64,000 bases of DNA from Dermanyssus gallinae (taxonomy: Eukaryota; Arthropoda; Arachnida; Mesostigmata; Dermanyssidae). The notes beneath the pieces are model-generated. The model worked only from the letters and a program-made list of their open reading frames with translations. It was not told where the DNA came from and searched no databases. The DNA lies in assembly GCA_003439945.1 (NCBI GenBank), contig QVRM01002220.1, forward strand, positions 393,501-457,500, read 5' to 3'. Below, piece by piece: positions 1 through 10,338 of the stretch. How positions within the stretch are numbered: position 1 is the stretch's first letter; every line of letters begins with the position of its first letter. The position numbers and the translations under genes are program-made.

Positions 1-2090
1 CGTATGCCCGGCGTATTTTTTTGCCTCAAGGACTTCCTAAAAACAATACTTACGGCCGCAAACAAACAACAGACACATTTGAGGATGGTTAGGAACTTTA
101 AGAGAATATTTTCACAGGGCGAGCTTGAAGTGGTTTACTAATTAAGTGTTAATTCCACTCCTGCCCTCCCCTTCCTCTCGCTCTTTTTTGTCTCTATATA
201 TATATATTATATGCGCTTTCCCAGTCTCTCTTCTAATTTTAAATTTACGTTCACCATATGCTGGATTGTGCATGCGAGAAGTGTTCCACAAATATTCACT
301 TTTTGTACCAGTTGGGGACCAGACGCAAACTTATCCAACACTTCCAGCTTCCGGACTATTTTCGCTGCTTAGCCTTGGCTTGTGCACGTCTGTTATACTT
401 TCAGTTCCCCCTTCGGCTGTCTTCCGTTTCTCTTTCTTCCGTTTTGTTGCCCTTCCACTAGCGGCGGGCTCTTAAGTGGACGCGATAGGGCCTGCGATAG
501 TATCGCACCTCCACGCAGCTCGAGCATGCCAAACACTTACGTTGGCGATTCGAACGTTATGTAGCGATTGACTTAAGTTTGCTCCCTTACGGGGCAGCAG
601 CATGTTGGCCTTGTTCTATTCGTTTTCGTTGCCCCCCGCCCTCTCCTATTTCTACTACTTCTGCTCCTGCGATGAAAACAGGTCTTCCTACAGAGCCACT
701 CAACTAAAGCGGACCTCTTTCTCTCTTTCGAGGACAACGGCCGATCAAATGACAGACTGTATCGACCGGCTAAGGTGCGCACTTCTACCTCGATACACAG
801 CAGGCCTGGCTGTAGCTGGTTGGTGACTATAGCTCCTGCCTAGTCTAGCAAGGAGCGTTTAGTCCCCCACTTTGAGTAGGGCCGCAAGCAGCGCCTTGAC
901 GTGGCTAATACGTTTATCGTTGATCGGGCCATTAAACGCAATGTTGGAGCCACGAGTGTTCGCTGCTGGAAGGTCGTCCGGAGAAGGCAGGGACGGAGGG
1001 CCCACTATTGGCTTTGGTGATGCTGATAGATCATGCCCGAGTCCCTGTGGCCTAAGTAACTTGATGCTTGACGCCACACCAGGCCATCAAACCGCTGGCC
1101 AGCGGGCGAACATGTCCTCGTCCTTCGTTTCATTCAGCCTTCGCCAATCAACGACCGACGGGTCCTACCACTACCACCGCTGCCGCCTGCGACTAAATAA
1201 CCCGGCCGCCAGTGGCCTGAAACGGCCTAGTGCGCTCTAACGACGAGATGCGATGGCTATCTTGCCTCTGGCGATAGCCTACCTCGAGGAGACCTTAACG
1301 CGGACGCCACTGTCCGATCATGCGCATCGTCTCGTCAGGGCGTTACTATTTGTGAGAACGCCTCTGCTTACAAATATATTCGGTTCTACTTTAACTGTGT
1401 GCAGGGTGCGCCGAGAACTTTTTAATTTTATAAAAATAGAACATAAGTCTACGGTTCTGTCGGGTACAGGTGATAACGCAATTAAAAAGTGCGACATATT
1501 TTCTTTATGAGCATTTATTATATGGTGATAGTATTTTATAGTAGTGGCATTATATGCATAAAATAATACGAGTATTGCAGCCGCGGTGTTGTAAGTCCTA
1601 CACTGAATTAATTCGCGTTAAATGTAATAAACTTAACAGATGAACAATCAGTTCACGAATGCAGTGCTTAATAGCCCAATATCTCATATTTCTATAATGC
1701 TGAGACTCATTGCCTCAAAAGTTTTTAAAAAACGATCTCGCATTCTGTGACCACATCACCATATTTTAAACGGAATTAAAAAGCGATTTATTCCAGATAA
1801 CGGGTTGGACGTAACCAACTTTAACTGTTTGGTAACCAAGTTTAACTGTTTTGGTAACTTTCGTACCAAAACAATCTTCATTAACTGTGCATGCATTTAT
1901 TTAACTCATAGTGGGATGTAAACCATTCATTATGCTTATATATGTATATATAAGGTAGGTTCAAATGAACTGTGCATAGCATGTCTTGATTACTGCGATG
2001 GCACGTTTCAAATGTCTTAAACATAAAGAAGACATGATAAATGTATTTTTGTAAATTATTTTTAATATGACTGCTTTAATTTTGCTGGTT
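1..2090. other. Unassigned DNA, no gene recognised
   Basis: No domain, RNA gene or repeat boundary could be identified here. The first 1.3 kb is of mixed composition with pyrimidine-rich stretches, and about 1390-2090 is AT-rich. The longest candidate that might mean something is a 72-codon open frame on the minus strand (859-1077), rich in Pro, Ser and Lys, with no recognisable motif. I do not call it a gene. Confidence 0.5.
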
Positions 2091-2091
2091 T

Positions 2092-2152
2092 CAGCGCTTA
2101 TATATATATATATCAGAAGCGCTATATATATATATATATATCAGAAGCGCTG
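2092..2152. repeat. Duplicated (TA)n microsatellite unit
   Basis: Two consecutive (TA)n runs are each followed by the short sequence TCAGAAGCGCT. The motif CAGCGCT/AGCGCTG also brackets the array, so the block is partly palindromic. It looks like a duplicated microsatellite with its flank. Confidence 0.7.
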
Positions 2153-2371
2153 GAACCAACAAACGACTTACCTGGCAATTCGGCCAGGCTGGCGACTGTC
2201 GAAAGAGCAAGCATTTTTTGTCACCTGACAGTTGGGATAAAAAGCCATGTGCGGACACGTCATCTTTTACTGATAATTAGAATCGTTAACCATATGTCGC
2301 AATAATGGGCTTTTACATGTTCCCAATAAAACCAAACGTCAAACTACATAGCCACATACACTGCAAATCAA

Positions 2372-2543
2372 GCCCGGTGGCGTGGTGGCTTAAGCCTGCG
2401 CCTCGCAACCGGAGGAGACATATAGGTGCGCGGGTTCGAGCCCCACCGTTGCACATTTGTATTTATGGGGGTCCGTCTGTGAAGCAATGTGAAAAACAAT
2501 TCCGTGGACGTTAAATCTTGGCTGAGGGTCAGCTCGAAAACTT
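2372..2543 (+). mobile_element. tRNA-derived SINE, family 1, with 15-bp target-site duplication
   Basis: The body begins GCCCGGTGGCGTGG and carries an A-box-like TGGCTTAAGCC near 2386 and a perfect Pol III B box (GGTTCGAGCCC, 2433-2443). This is followed by a non-tRNA body that ends near AGCTCGAAAACTT. It is bounded by a perfect direct repeat TACACTGCAAATCAA at 2357-2371 and 2544-2558, the mark of LINE-mediated insertion. At least five more copies of this family lie in the window, all on the minus strand (26.7, 41.9, 42.9, 56.1 and 58.0 kb). Confidence 0.92.
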
Positions 2544-2684
2544 TACACTGCAAATCAAATGGAATTAAGCGCGCAATATATATACACACATCATATTTAT
2601 TCACCACAGTTGTTGGTAGTAGGATTGGATTGACACACATGGCCTGCTACGAAATTATAACAATATCTCGTTCACACGCGCCTG

Positions 2685-3490
2685 TTACGAGTAAGAGTCT
2701 AATGCCGAACATTTTAGAACATGATATCGACAGATATTGCACTCACCACAAAACTTACATACACAGTCGTTAATATCATAACATTCACCTTTGAGGCACA
2801 TATAATGGTGATAACCATGCCATGTTACCCTGCACAATAATGGTCGGTTACTTTGGAAGGCACGTTTCCATTTCTCTGAGCGAAAAGCAGGTCCATCTGT
2901 GTAGTTACACATAACAAAATGTACGTTTCGGTCTTCCCTAAATGCTCTGTACATGTCGAGGGTATTTGTACTGATCGGTAATTTGTGTAGGACTAAGTTT
3001 TCTACCAGAGTACGTTCTCCGCATAATTCTAGTGCTAGGGTAGCTGACGCGTTCTTGGGTAATCCCAGCACACGCTTCACAAAGCACGCCTTTACGCGGT
3101 CTAAATTTTTGAGATCGCGTAATGTTAGGTGCGGCGCAATTACTGGGAGACAGTACTGGAGTATCGGGGTAATTTTCATATTAAATATTTTCATTGCTGT
3201 GTCAAGATCTACATCTCGAATGTCCCCGAGTAGCATAATCGCCGCCGTGGCCTTTGCTCGCAGTTCCTCGATGTGTCTGCTAAAAGTCAGTCGCGGTGTC
3301 AGAGTTACGCCAAGATACGAGAAATGGTTAACCAGCTCAAGGCAAGTACTGTTGATCTTGACGCGATGGTCGGCAGCGGCGTATGAGCCACCGCGGCTGA
3401 AACGAAGAATCTTTGTCTTAGAGATATTAATTATGACTCGGTTCTCCGCACACCATTTTGAGGTTTCATTTAAGTAGAATTGTACGTGTT
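2685..3490 (-). pseudogene. Retrotransposon A: RT thumb/C-terminal region with Cys/His motif
   Basis: This frame continues the RT of the upstream frame after a one-base shift near 3487. It contains FSYLGVTLTPRL-type and KITPILQYCLPVIAPHL-type segments typical of the region after the RT palm in APE-type LINEs. It ends with a Cys/His-rich segment (WHGYHHYMCLK, then CVCKFCGECNICRYH and a final Cys) that probably binds zinc. The same C-terminus recurs in element B (5.7 kb) and in a fragment at 22.2 kb, which shows a multicopy family. The stop codon is at 2685-2687. Confidence 0.85.
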
Positions 3491-5297
3491 CCGGGATTTG
3501 GCCAAGATGACGAGGTCGTCCGCGTAGAAGGCATGCGGTGCTTTCATTGTGCGTAGAAGGTCTGCTAAGCCAGCAATGTACAGTATAAAGAGAAATGGGC
3601 TTGCAGAGTCGCCCTGCGCTACTCCAGTCTTTTGTGTAACAGGCTCGTTTATATAGTGATTTCCGTTTTTGATGGTTATAAAATTGTGGCTCAGCATATC
3701 TCGAATTAAATTGAATAGTTGTCCCTTAATATTAAACCTCTCTCGGAGGATTTCGAGGAGGCGGTCCCTAGGCACACTGTCGAATGCGGTTTGAAAGTCG
3801 ACAAAGGCCGCATACGTCATACTTTTGTCTCGTTGGCGTTCACTTACGTGTTCAATCACGAACCGTAAAGCGTCTGCTGTTGACTTTCCTGGCAGGAATC
3901 CAAACTGCTCACAGGGCAGATCATTAACCGTGCATTCATACATCCTCCTCACTATGAGCGATGTAAGCAGTTTGTATAGGACACTAGTTAGGGCAATTCC
4001 TCGATAGTTTTTCGGGTCGGTTGGGTCCCCTTTCTTTTTGTAAATTGGCTGTATAAGTATTTTTCTCCACTCGTTAAGTATTTTGCCTTGTCGAGCGCAT
4101 TTATTAAAAAGTTTAGTCAAATACGGGCCTATAGTTCGCAGGTTAGCTTTTAAGTGCTCATACACAATAAGATCCGGCCCAGCTGATTTGCCATTTTGTC
4201 TCGATATTATTGCACCTATGACTTCATCATCTGTAAACACAAGAGTTTCGTCTGAGTCATTTTTGGGCGGAAGCGTAAAATCGTTTTCTAAAAGGTCTTT
4301 AAAATGTCTGATCCAGTCGGTATCGTTTATGAGTGGGTTTCCTGAATCTACTCTATGTGGCAGGAGGAGCCACGGTTTATTTACACTGCGCTGTATAAGA
4401 TTTAGACGTCGCTGTTGCTCATAATGCTGCCTTTTCTCTCGTATCATGTTTTTAAAAACTCGTTTCATTAGCGCTAGCTGGTAAAATCCATTTTGGTTAT
4501 AATCTCTATTGTTACAAATCGCATATTTTAAAACTCTACATTCGTCGTCGAACCAGGGTTTGTGCTTGCACGGTCTTTTTTCTCTCGTGAGCGATGATAG
4601 GTGTATAGCCCAGCGAAGGGTTCTCTCGCTGCAGTCTATGTCATCGAGGCTTTGCATCGATTGTATCGCTTGTATTAGTATGTGGGGGTTTAACGACCGG
4701 CTAATTCTACAGCTAGTTACTGAGGGCGCGATAGGTGCCTGGGTGCGAGATAAGTCGAATACTACCTTGCAGTGTTTGCGGAGAGCTGAGGGTAGTGACC
4801 GAAGGTTATGAATTATGACCCCTGGCTGCGGTGCTGACGACAATACAATATCGACTGCGCTAGCGCCGTTCCAGCTCATGTATGTTACTTCTGTATAGTC
4901 ATTTTCAATTTGCAGTCTTAGTTCTTGTGTCCCTGCTATGAAAGCAGCTCGACGACTACATTGTTTTGTCAGGTCGCAGTTAGTGTCGGCACCAATTATA
5001 ATGTGTTTTTCTGTCTTAGTACAAGGTTTAAGACACTTCCCAATGTCCTCAATAATATTGGCTACTTGTCTTTCTGGGGGGCTATATATGCATACGAGAT
5101 AATAGTCTGTAAGTTCTATTACAACGTGCCGAGCTGTGGCACGCAATAGCTGGGCCCATTCTGTAGTTCTTATTGCAATACATACACCCCACTTGGGTCT
5201 TCCTCTGCCACTTGTCTTTACGGCTAGACCATGGAATACTTTATGGTTAGGCAGGGTTATACATGATCTATCCGTTACAAACGTCTCTGTTAACCTG
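3470..5297 (-). pseudogene. Retrotransposon A: endonuclease (partial) plus reverse transcriptase
   Basis: The open minus-strand frame starts inside an exonuclease/endonuclease/phosphatase-type (APE) domain. LTETF, GRGRPKWGVCIAIR, IIIGADTNCD and GASAVDIVLSS match the conserved blocks that follow the missing N-terminal part. The reverse transcriptase follows: YKKKGDPTDPKNYRGIALTS, then FGFLPGKSTADALRF, VDFQTAFDSVPR (motif A), GVAQGDSASPF (motif B) and FYADDLVILA (motif C, both catalytic Asp present). The frame ends at a stop just after motif C because of a one-base deletion near 3487; the homologous element B reads through this point. Roughly 60-70 residues of the endonuclease N-terminus appear to be lost at the 5298 junction (inference from family length). 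Confidence 0.88.
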
Positions 5298-5299
5298 GA

Positions 5300-5581
5300 T
5301 TAATTTCGATGTCGCCCCCTAGTAGTAGCTGGAGTACTAGTGCTGAGGATTTTTTTTAGTGCTGAGGACCGCAGCAGCTCTGGTTTCAAGAGGCAAAGTT
5401 GGGGTTGGTGCGTGTAGACGTCCGCCACATTATCCAGGATGAGTTTAGTACTTACTTGGGCTCCAGACGGGCTTACGGGCCAATTCACAATAGATGGATC
5501 CATGGCTTTCGCGCAATTTTGTGTCGCAAGGTATGCTAACAGAAGAGCACACAGAAACCTCGACCGTCCGAGAGCCGCCAT
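5300..5581 (-). pseudogene. Leader of retrotransposon A: signal-peptide-like start followed by 2A-like motif
   Basis: The frame starts at an ATG in a strong context (5579-5581, minus). Its first residues, MAALGRSRFLCALLLAYLA, look like a signal peptide with a plausible cleavage site near NCAKA. The frame runs out of phase near its end. In the alternative frame at about 5303-5345 the sequence reads LVLQLLLGGDIEINPG, which matches the ribosome-skipping 2A consensus (Leu-rich stretch, then GD[VI]ExNPG). The final Pro of 2A is absent: the next codon is TAA and then the endonuclease continues in another frame. A 12-base repeat (TCCTCAGCACTA) separated by A7 makes a 19-base duplication that accounts for the shift between leader and 2A. 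Known 2A-bearing LINEs place the motif before the endonuclease, as here. Confidence 0.68.
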
Positions 5582-5597
5582 CTTGGCAGAATTGATT

Positions 5598-5668
5598 GAA
5601 TATATATATATATATATACATACTCATTCATTGATTGAATATATATATATATATATACTCATTCATGA
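5598..5668. repeat. Duplicated (TA)n tail between elements A and B
   Basis: Two (TA)n runs of about 18-20 bases are each flanked by TTGATTGAA and TACTCATTCAT, a tandem duplication of about 38 bases. It sits between the 5' end of element A and the 3' end of element B, and is most simply the 3' tail of B (both on the minus strand). Confidence 0.65.
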
Positions 5669-5684
5669 TTTATTCACCATAGAA

Positions 5685-6822
5685 TTGGTAGTTACAGTCA
5701 CAATACAACAGTGTGATCTGACATTATATAATCAACTCTGGCTGTTAGGGAGGTTCCAACAATTTCCTTACATACAAGCATGTGGTACCGCCCAATATCG
5801 GACTGTCCACAAAAACTACATACGCATTCTTCAATGGTAAAACAATTTGGCTTCATGCACATAAAATGGTGGTATCCGTGCCATGTCGTTCGGCACACAA
5901 TTGTGCGATTCCGTTGGCGGCTTCCTTTCCATTTATCAGAACAAAATGCTGGGCCGTCAGTGTAGTTTTCAATGGCAAACTGTATGTTTCTTGATTATCT
6001 GAATGTTCGGTAGGAGTCCAATGCTTCTGTGTTGAACGGGACCTTGTTGAGAACCAAGTCTTCCGTGAGTGTTCTTTCTCCGCACAGTTCTAAGGCCAGT
6101 GTGGCAGATGCGTTTTCAGGCAGTCCCAATATGCGTTTGACAAAGCAAGACTTCACTCTATCTAGGACTTTTAAATCACTCATTGTCAAATGCGGTGCTA
6201 TGGCGGGTAGACAATATGTTATGGTCGGGAGAAGTTTGATTTTGAAACAGTTCATTGTTGTTTTTAGGTCTACGTCGCGTAGATCTCCTAGTAAGGTGAT
6301 TGTGGCCGCCGCTTTTGCCCGTACTCCGTCAACATGTGTACTAAATGAGAGCCTTGGGGTTAGGATAACCCCTAGGTAAGTGAAGCTGTTGACCACCTCA
6401 AGCACTCTCTCGTTAATTTTCAAGCGATGGTCTCTAGCAGCATATGATCCTCCTCTGCTGAAACGCATTACCTTTGTTTTATCTGTGTTGATCGAGAGTT
6501 TGTTCTGTTCACACCATTGTGTAGTCTCGTTGAGATAAAACTCAAGATGATTTCGGGATTTTGCTAGGATAACCAAGTCATCTGTATAGAAAGCGTGTGG
6601 GGCTTTGAGACCACGGAGCAGATCCGAGAGTCCAGTCACGTACAGAATGAAAAGGAAAGGGCTAGCTGAGTCTCCTTGGGCCACTCCGATTGTTTGTGTT
6701 ACGGGTTCTTGTACGTAGTGATCGCCGTTTTTAATCGTTATGACGTTATATGCTAGAATGTCATGTAAAATGCTAAAAATTGCTCCCTTTATGTCAAAAC
6801 TTGATCGTAGAGTGTTCAGCAG
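5685..6822 (-). pseudogene. Non-LTR retrotransposon B, 5'-truncated (same family as A)
   Basis: The minus-strand frame begins in the middle of the RT (LRSSFDIKGAIFSILHDIL), continues through GVAQGDSASPF and a mutated motif C (FYTDDLVILA, Ala to Thr, both Asp kept), and runs on to NYTDGPAF, WHGYHHFMCMK and CVCSFCGQSDIGRYH. It aligns with element A along its length but stays in frame where A has shifted, so A carries the deletion. One in-frame stop lies at 5995-5997. The 5' end is lost at about 6822, where the inverted transposase fragment starts. An AATAAA on the minus strand lies near 5670, just before the (TA)n tail. Confidence 0.88.
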
Positions 6823-7172
6823 ACAGTAAATATGTTAGGCATTGCCCTAACGGCGTCAGCAGCGTTGAATATACGGTCAACCAGATCTTCACGCGATTCA
6901 ACGGGAGTTTCGTAGACAACACTCTTCAGGTAGCCCCACAAGAAAAAGTCGAGGCTTGTTAAATCGGGGGATCGAGGTGGCCAAGCTATAGACCCGCCTC
7001 GGCCGATCCACCGATTCTCGAATGTCTCGTTTAGGTATTCTCGAACCGTAGCAGAGTTGTGTGGCGGCATTTTCAGACGAACGCTTTCCAGGACGCCTTC
7101 TAACAACTGGGGTAACGTATGGATCAAAAACGCGCGATACGCAGCTGCATCTAATCTGGCGAGAACAAACAC
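6823..7172 (-). pseudogene. Inverted fragment of DD41D-type transposase
   Basis: The minus-strand frame encodes the C-terminal half of the same transposase seen on the plus strand at 7.5-7.9 kb: RLDAAAYRAFLI, REYLNETFENRWIGRG, WPPRSPDLTSLDFFLWG, VVYETPVESREDL. It lacks about 8 residues, including the second catalytic Asp (the QHDGA block), so it is inactive. With the plus-strand copy it forms a long inverted repeat. It is truncated upstream (near 7172) and abuts retrotransposon B at about 6822. Confidence 0.85.
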
Positions 7173-7179
7173 ACTAGCA

Positions 7180-8580
7180 CTTGTTTACGCTGAGCAGCTT
7201 TTGCGCCGGCTTTGTTTCGAAATTATTCGCCTGTTCGCACGAGGGTCTATTGGAAGTTCGCGCTGGCGTTAATTCGAAATTATTTGCTTAGATTGCAGCT
7301 ACGTACTGAATACTGTCGACAGTTTTTGGAAAAAGTGGATATACTGGACAGGTTCCCTGCACTTGTTCTGTTTACGGATGAGGCTTCGTTTAGCCAAGAT
7401 GGTGTCTTTAATGCACACAACACTCATTGGTGGGCCTACGAAAACCCGAATATGACTCGCGGGCATAACCGCCAGGATCGCTTCTCGGTGAATGTCTGGG
7501 CGGGCATGGTGGACGACTATCTTATAGGTCCCCACATACTTCCCCCCAGATTAGATGCAGCTGCCTATCGCGCGTTTTTGATTTATACGTTACCCCAATT
7601 ATTGGAAAGCGTCCCGGAAAGCGTTCGTCGAAGAATGTAATTCCAGCATGACGGTGCGCCGCCACACAACTCTGCTACGGTTCGAGAATACCTAAACGAG
7701 ACATTCGAGAATCGGTGGATCGGCCGAGGCGGGTCTATAGCTTGGCCACCTCGATCCCCCGATTTAACAAGCCTCGACTTTTTTTTGTGGGGCTACCTGA
7801 AGAGTGTTGTCTACGAAACCCCCGTTGAATCGCGTGAAATTCTGGTTGACCGTATATTCAACGCTGCTGACGCCGTTAGGGCAATGCCTAACATATTTAC
7901 ACGAGTGCAAGAGAGCCTGTGCAATCGCTACAGAACGTGTTTAGTGGTAGGCGGACGGAACTTCGAGCACTTCTTATAATAAACAAATGCTGGTGTGTTT
8001 CTAGACGTGCGCAAGTGGTTTCTGTGGTAAAGCAGGTCAAGATGCTAGGAAGTATGCATGCCTTTGCTTTCGATATGGCTGTCGAAAAAGCCTAGTTTAT
8101 CAGCAACTACGTAACGCAGCACCATCACCTTGGTACGAAAATGACGGGCATTAAATTTGCTATCGTCAGAGAGTGTTCGTCATTTGAGCGTAATGGCAAA
8201 ATTTTACGATTTTGCACGTGAAAACTTCAACGTAAGTTATAACAACAAATCGCATTTTTATGACTTTTTTTATTCCACCTGTTTGTCTTTCGCTAGCTTG
8301 CGTTAGGTGTCATTTGTCGCTAGCTTGCGTTAGTTATGCAAAATTTTCCGCCGAACACACTGGTATGATCGGTTGCTTCATGCGGTGACTGGTTCTCCCG
8401 CAAACGTAGATTTTGTACAACTATGTAGGAGAAAATAAGGCAGAATAACGACTTTTCTAAATTTCATCCTCACTCCTAAACAAGACGTTCCCGCGTCCTC
8501 CCTTCATAGGGAAAAATTGTTTTCTTGCCGAGCTCTATCAAACCTCGAAAGAAGTACTAAACTCTCTGAATGACCCTGTA
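7180..8580 (+). mobile_element. DD41D (rosa/visitor-like) Tc1/mariner-superfamily transposon, 5'-truncated
   Basis: The element holds the catalytic half of a DDE transposase and a long 3' non-coding region ending in a terminus (8510-8578) that reads inward from TACAGGGTCATTCAGAG on the minus strand. It ends on a TA that joins a (TA)n tract. The same subterminal sequence (8040-8578) recurs at 14.4-15.35 kb. The 5' terminus and N-terminal DNA-binding domain are absent here. An AATAAA at 7978-7983 follows the transposase stop. Confidence 0.78.
7212..7979 (+). pseudogene. DD41D transposase, interrupted
   Basis: The frame contains LVLFTDEASFSQDGVF (first catalytic Asp, codon at 7377), RQDRFSVNVWAGMVDD, FQHDGAPPH (second Asp) and RSPDLTSLDFFLWG (third Asp). 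There are 41 residues between the second and third Asp, hence DD41D. A TAA directly before FQHDG (7638-7640) splits the frame, and it continues in phase to a stop at 7977-7979 after GGRNFEHFL. No N-terminal helix-turn-helix is present. Related N-terminal pieces occur at 59.2-60.1 kb. Confidence 0.85.
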
Positions 8581-8582
8581 TA

Positions 8583-8585
<3 letters not shown>

Positions 8586-8655
<70 letters not shown>

Positions 8656-8703
8656 TTATAAGACAAAACATGTATTAACTCAATATATATATATATATAT
8701 ATA
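8586..8703. repeat. (TA)n microsatellites bracketing a flank of the Tc1 insertion
   Basis: A pure (TA)n tract (about 8586-8651) is followed by AAGACAAAACATGTATTAACT and a second (TA)n. The same short sequence, with AGCTT for AACTC, lies on the far side of the Tc1 element at about 10403-10428. The flank is therefore duplicated around the insertion, and the Tc1 element sits inside the TA run. Confidence 0.8.
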
Positions 8704-8908
8704 AAGTGTGTTGCAAAAAATTAGCAACTCATGTTTTTTTGCGATAATTTCGGCTTGGTTTATTTGAATGGCTTGAAATTTTAAGCGCATGATGTACATG
8801 ACGAAACATGAGTATAGTGTTGATTTCATTGCAATCTCAAAATCGGTTCATACAAAAAATAAAAAAGTGTGAAAAAACAGTGCTGCAAAATATTAGCAAC
8901 AATAACAT
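8703..8908 (+). repeat. Left terminal inverted repeat of the Tc1 element
   Basis: It is the inverse of 10137-10343 with few mismatches. The outer binding-site-like motif starts near 8710 and the inner one near 8883. Confidence 0.9.
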
Positions 8909-9079
8909 GCTAACAACACAGCTCTTGTTTGTAAAGGATAGTCGATACTACAGCTGATATTCGATCCCAGGGATCAAATGTCAGGAATATTGTCTAGCTA
9001 AATCAATCGTTATATAGCTGCAAAATATTCTACAGCTTAGTCGTTGTTCCGAACTAACGACGAATCTTATGTTTAAACC

Positions 9080-10076
9080 ATGGGTCGTACAAAGGATCTT
9101 GCGGATAACGAAAATACAAGAATTTAGGCATATGCTGAGCTCGGTCATACAGTAACTGCTATAGCAACCAGATTAGGACGGCATAAGAGCACCATCAGCA
9201 GGTTCTTACACCCTGGAGTGAACCAAAGGTGCAGATCTAACAGTGGGCGTAAGCCAGTTTTGACTATTCGAAATCAGCGAAGGATCATACAGTTGGCTAC
9301 TCATGACCAAATGTCTTCTTCCAGGATCACGACTACTTTGGGAGTGCCAGTGCACCGATCCACAGTGTACCGAGTGTTAAGTTCTGACAAAAACGTGCGA
9401 TACGCGAAAAGGAAGCTTATGCCGCGACTGCAACCAAAGCACATTGTCGCACGGCGTGAATTTTCGCATAGATACCAAACTTGGGATAACGAGTGGAAAA
9501 ACATCGTCTTCTCGGATAAAAAGAAATTTAATCTCGATGGCCCTGACGGCTGTCAGTACTATTGGCACGACTTACGGAAGGAACCTAAATGGTTCTCGAA
9601 ACGTGTGGCCGGTGGTGGCTCTGTGAAATATTGGGGCGCGTTTGGATATAATGGGACGTCTGATCTAGTCGAGATTGTGGGCCGAAACAATTCTGACATG
9701 TACCAGCGCATTGTCGGTTCCCAGTTAGAAGCCCACTTCAGAAGAATTGGGGGACCTGACGCAGTTTTTCAACAAGACAACGCCACGTTTCATACCTCGG
9801 CTTAGCACTATAGCCTTTTTTCAGGAACAAGGAGTGCCACTTTTTGACTGGCCGGCATTAAGTCCAGACCTGAATCCTATTGAAAATCTTTGGGGACATT
9901 TGGTAAAGCAGATTTACGCAAATGGTCGACAATATAATCATTTGTCGGACCTCAAAGAAGCTGTCCAGCAAGCATGGACTAATATTCCACTTTCGTATTT
10001 ACAACAGCTCATTAACTCCATGAAAGACCGAGTTTATGATTTGATTCAGAAGAAGGGACGAAAAACCCGTTTCTAG
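9080..10076 (+). pseudogene. Tc1 transposase, DD34E, with stop and frameshift
   Basis: The ATG at 9080 opens MGRTKDLADNE. A TAG at codon 16 (9125-9127) interrupts the frame just before a helix-turn-helix (LGHTVTAIATRLGRHKSTIS). The catalytic domain has IVFSDKKKFN (first Asp; the usual Glu after it is Lys), AVFQQDNATFH (second Asp, codon 9776) and SPDLNPIENLWGHL (Glu, codon 9882). The second Asp and the Glu are 34 codons apart if one inserted base near 9805-9820 is discounted, matching DD34E. The frame resumes after that shift and ends at TAG 10074-10076, overlapping an AATAAA. The protein cannot be made as it stands, although the termini look usable in trans. Confidence 0.92.
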
Positions 10077-10136
10077 AATAAAATATGTAGTTTCAAATGA
10101 GTCATACAGCCCTGCTAGGAATCGAATACGCTGTAA

Positions 10137-10338
10137 GGCGCTATTGTTGCTAATATTTTGCAACACTGTTTTTTCACACTTTTTTATTTTTTGTACGAAC
10201 CGATGTTGAGATTGCAATGAAATCAACATTATACTCATGTTTTGTCATGTACATCATGCGCTTAAAATTTCAAGCCATTCAAATAAACCAAGCCGAAATT
10301 ATCACAAAAAAACATGAGTTGCTAATTTTTTGCAACAC

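Larger units (their letters stand above)
2575..5592 (-). mobile_element. APE-type non-LTR retrotransposon A (CR1/L2/Jockey-like superclade)
   Basis: A nearly full-length but defective LINE on the minus strand. In sense order it holds a short leader with a hydrophobic N-terminus, a 2A-like motif, an endonuclease domain missing its N-terminal part, a reverse transcriptase, and a Cys/His-rich C-terminus. An AATAAA lies close to the 3' end (near 2600, minus strand), followed by a short TG/TA-rich tail. Coding is interrupted near 5298-5362 and near 3487. The 5' boundary is set from the leader start codon, whose context is good (GCCAAGATGGC), and from the neighbouring (TA)n tail of element B. I do not assign a clade; a tree of the RT domain would settle it. 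Confidence 0.85.

Noticed and set aside
859..1077. 72-codon minus-strand frame
   Set aside because: No motif is recognised, and it is short enough to be a chance frame.
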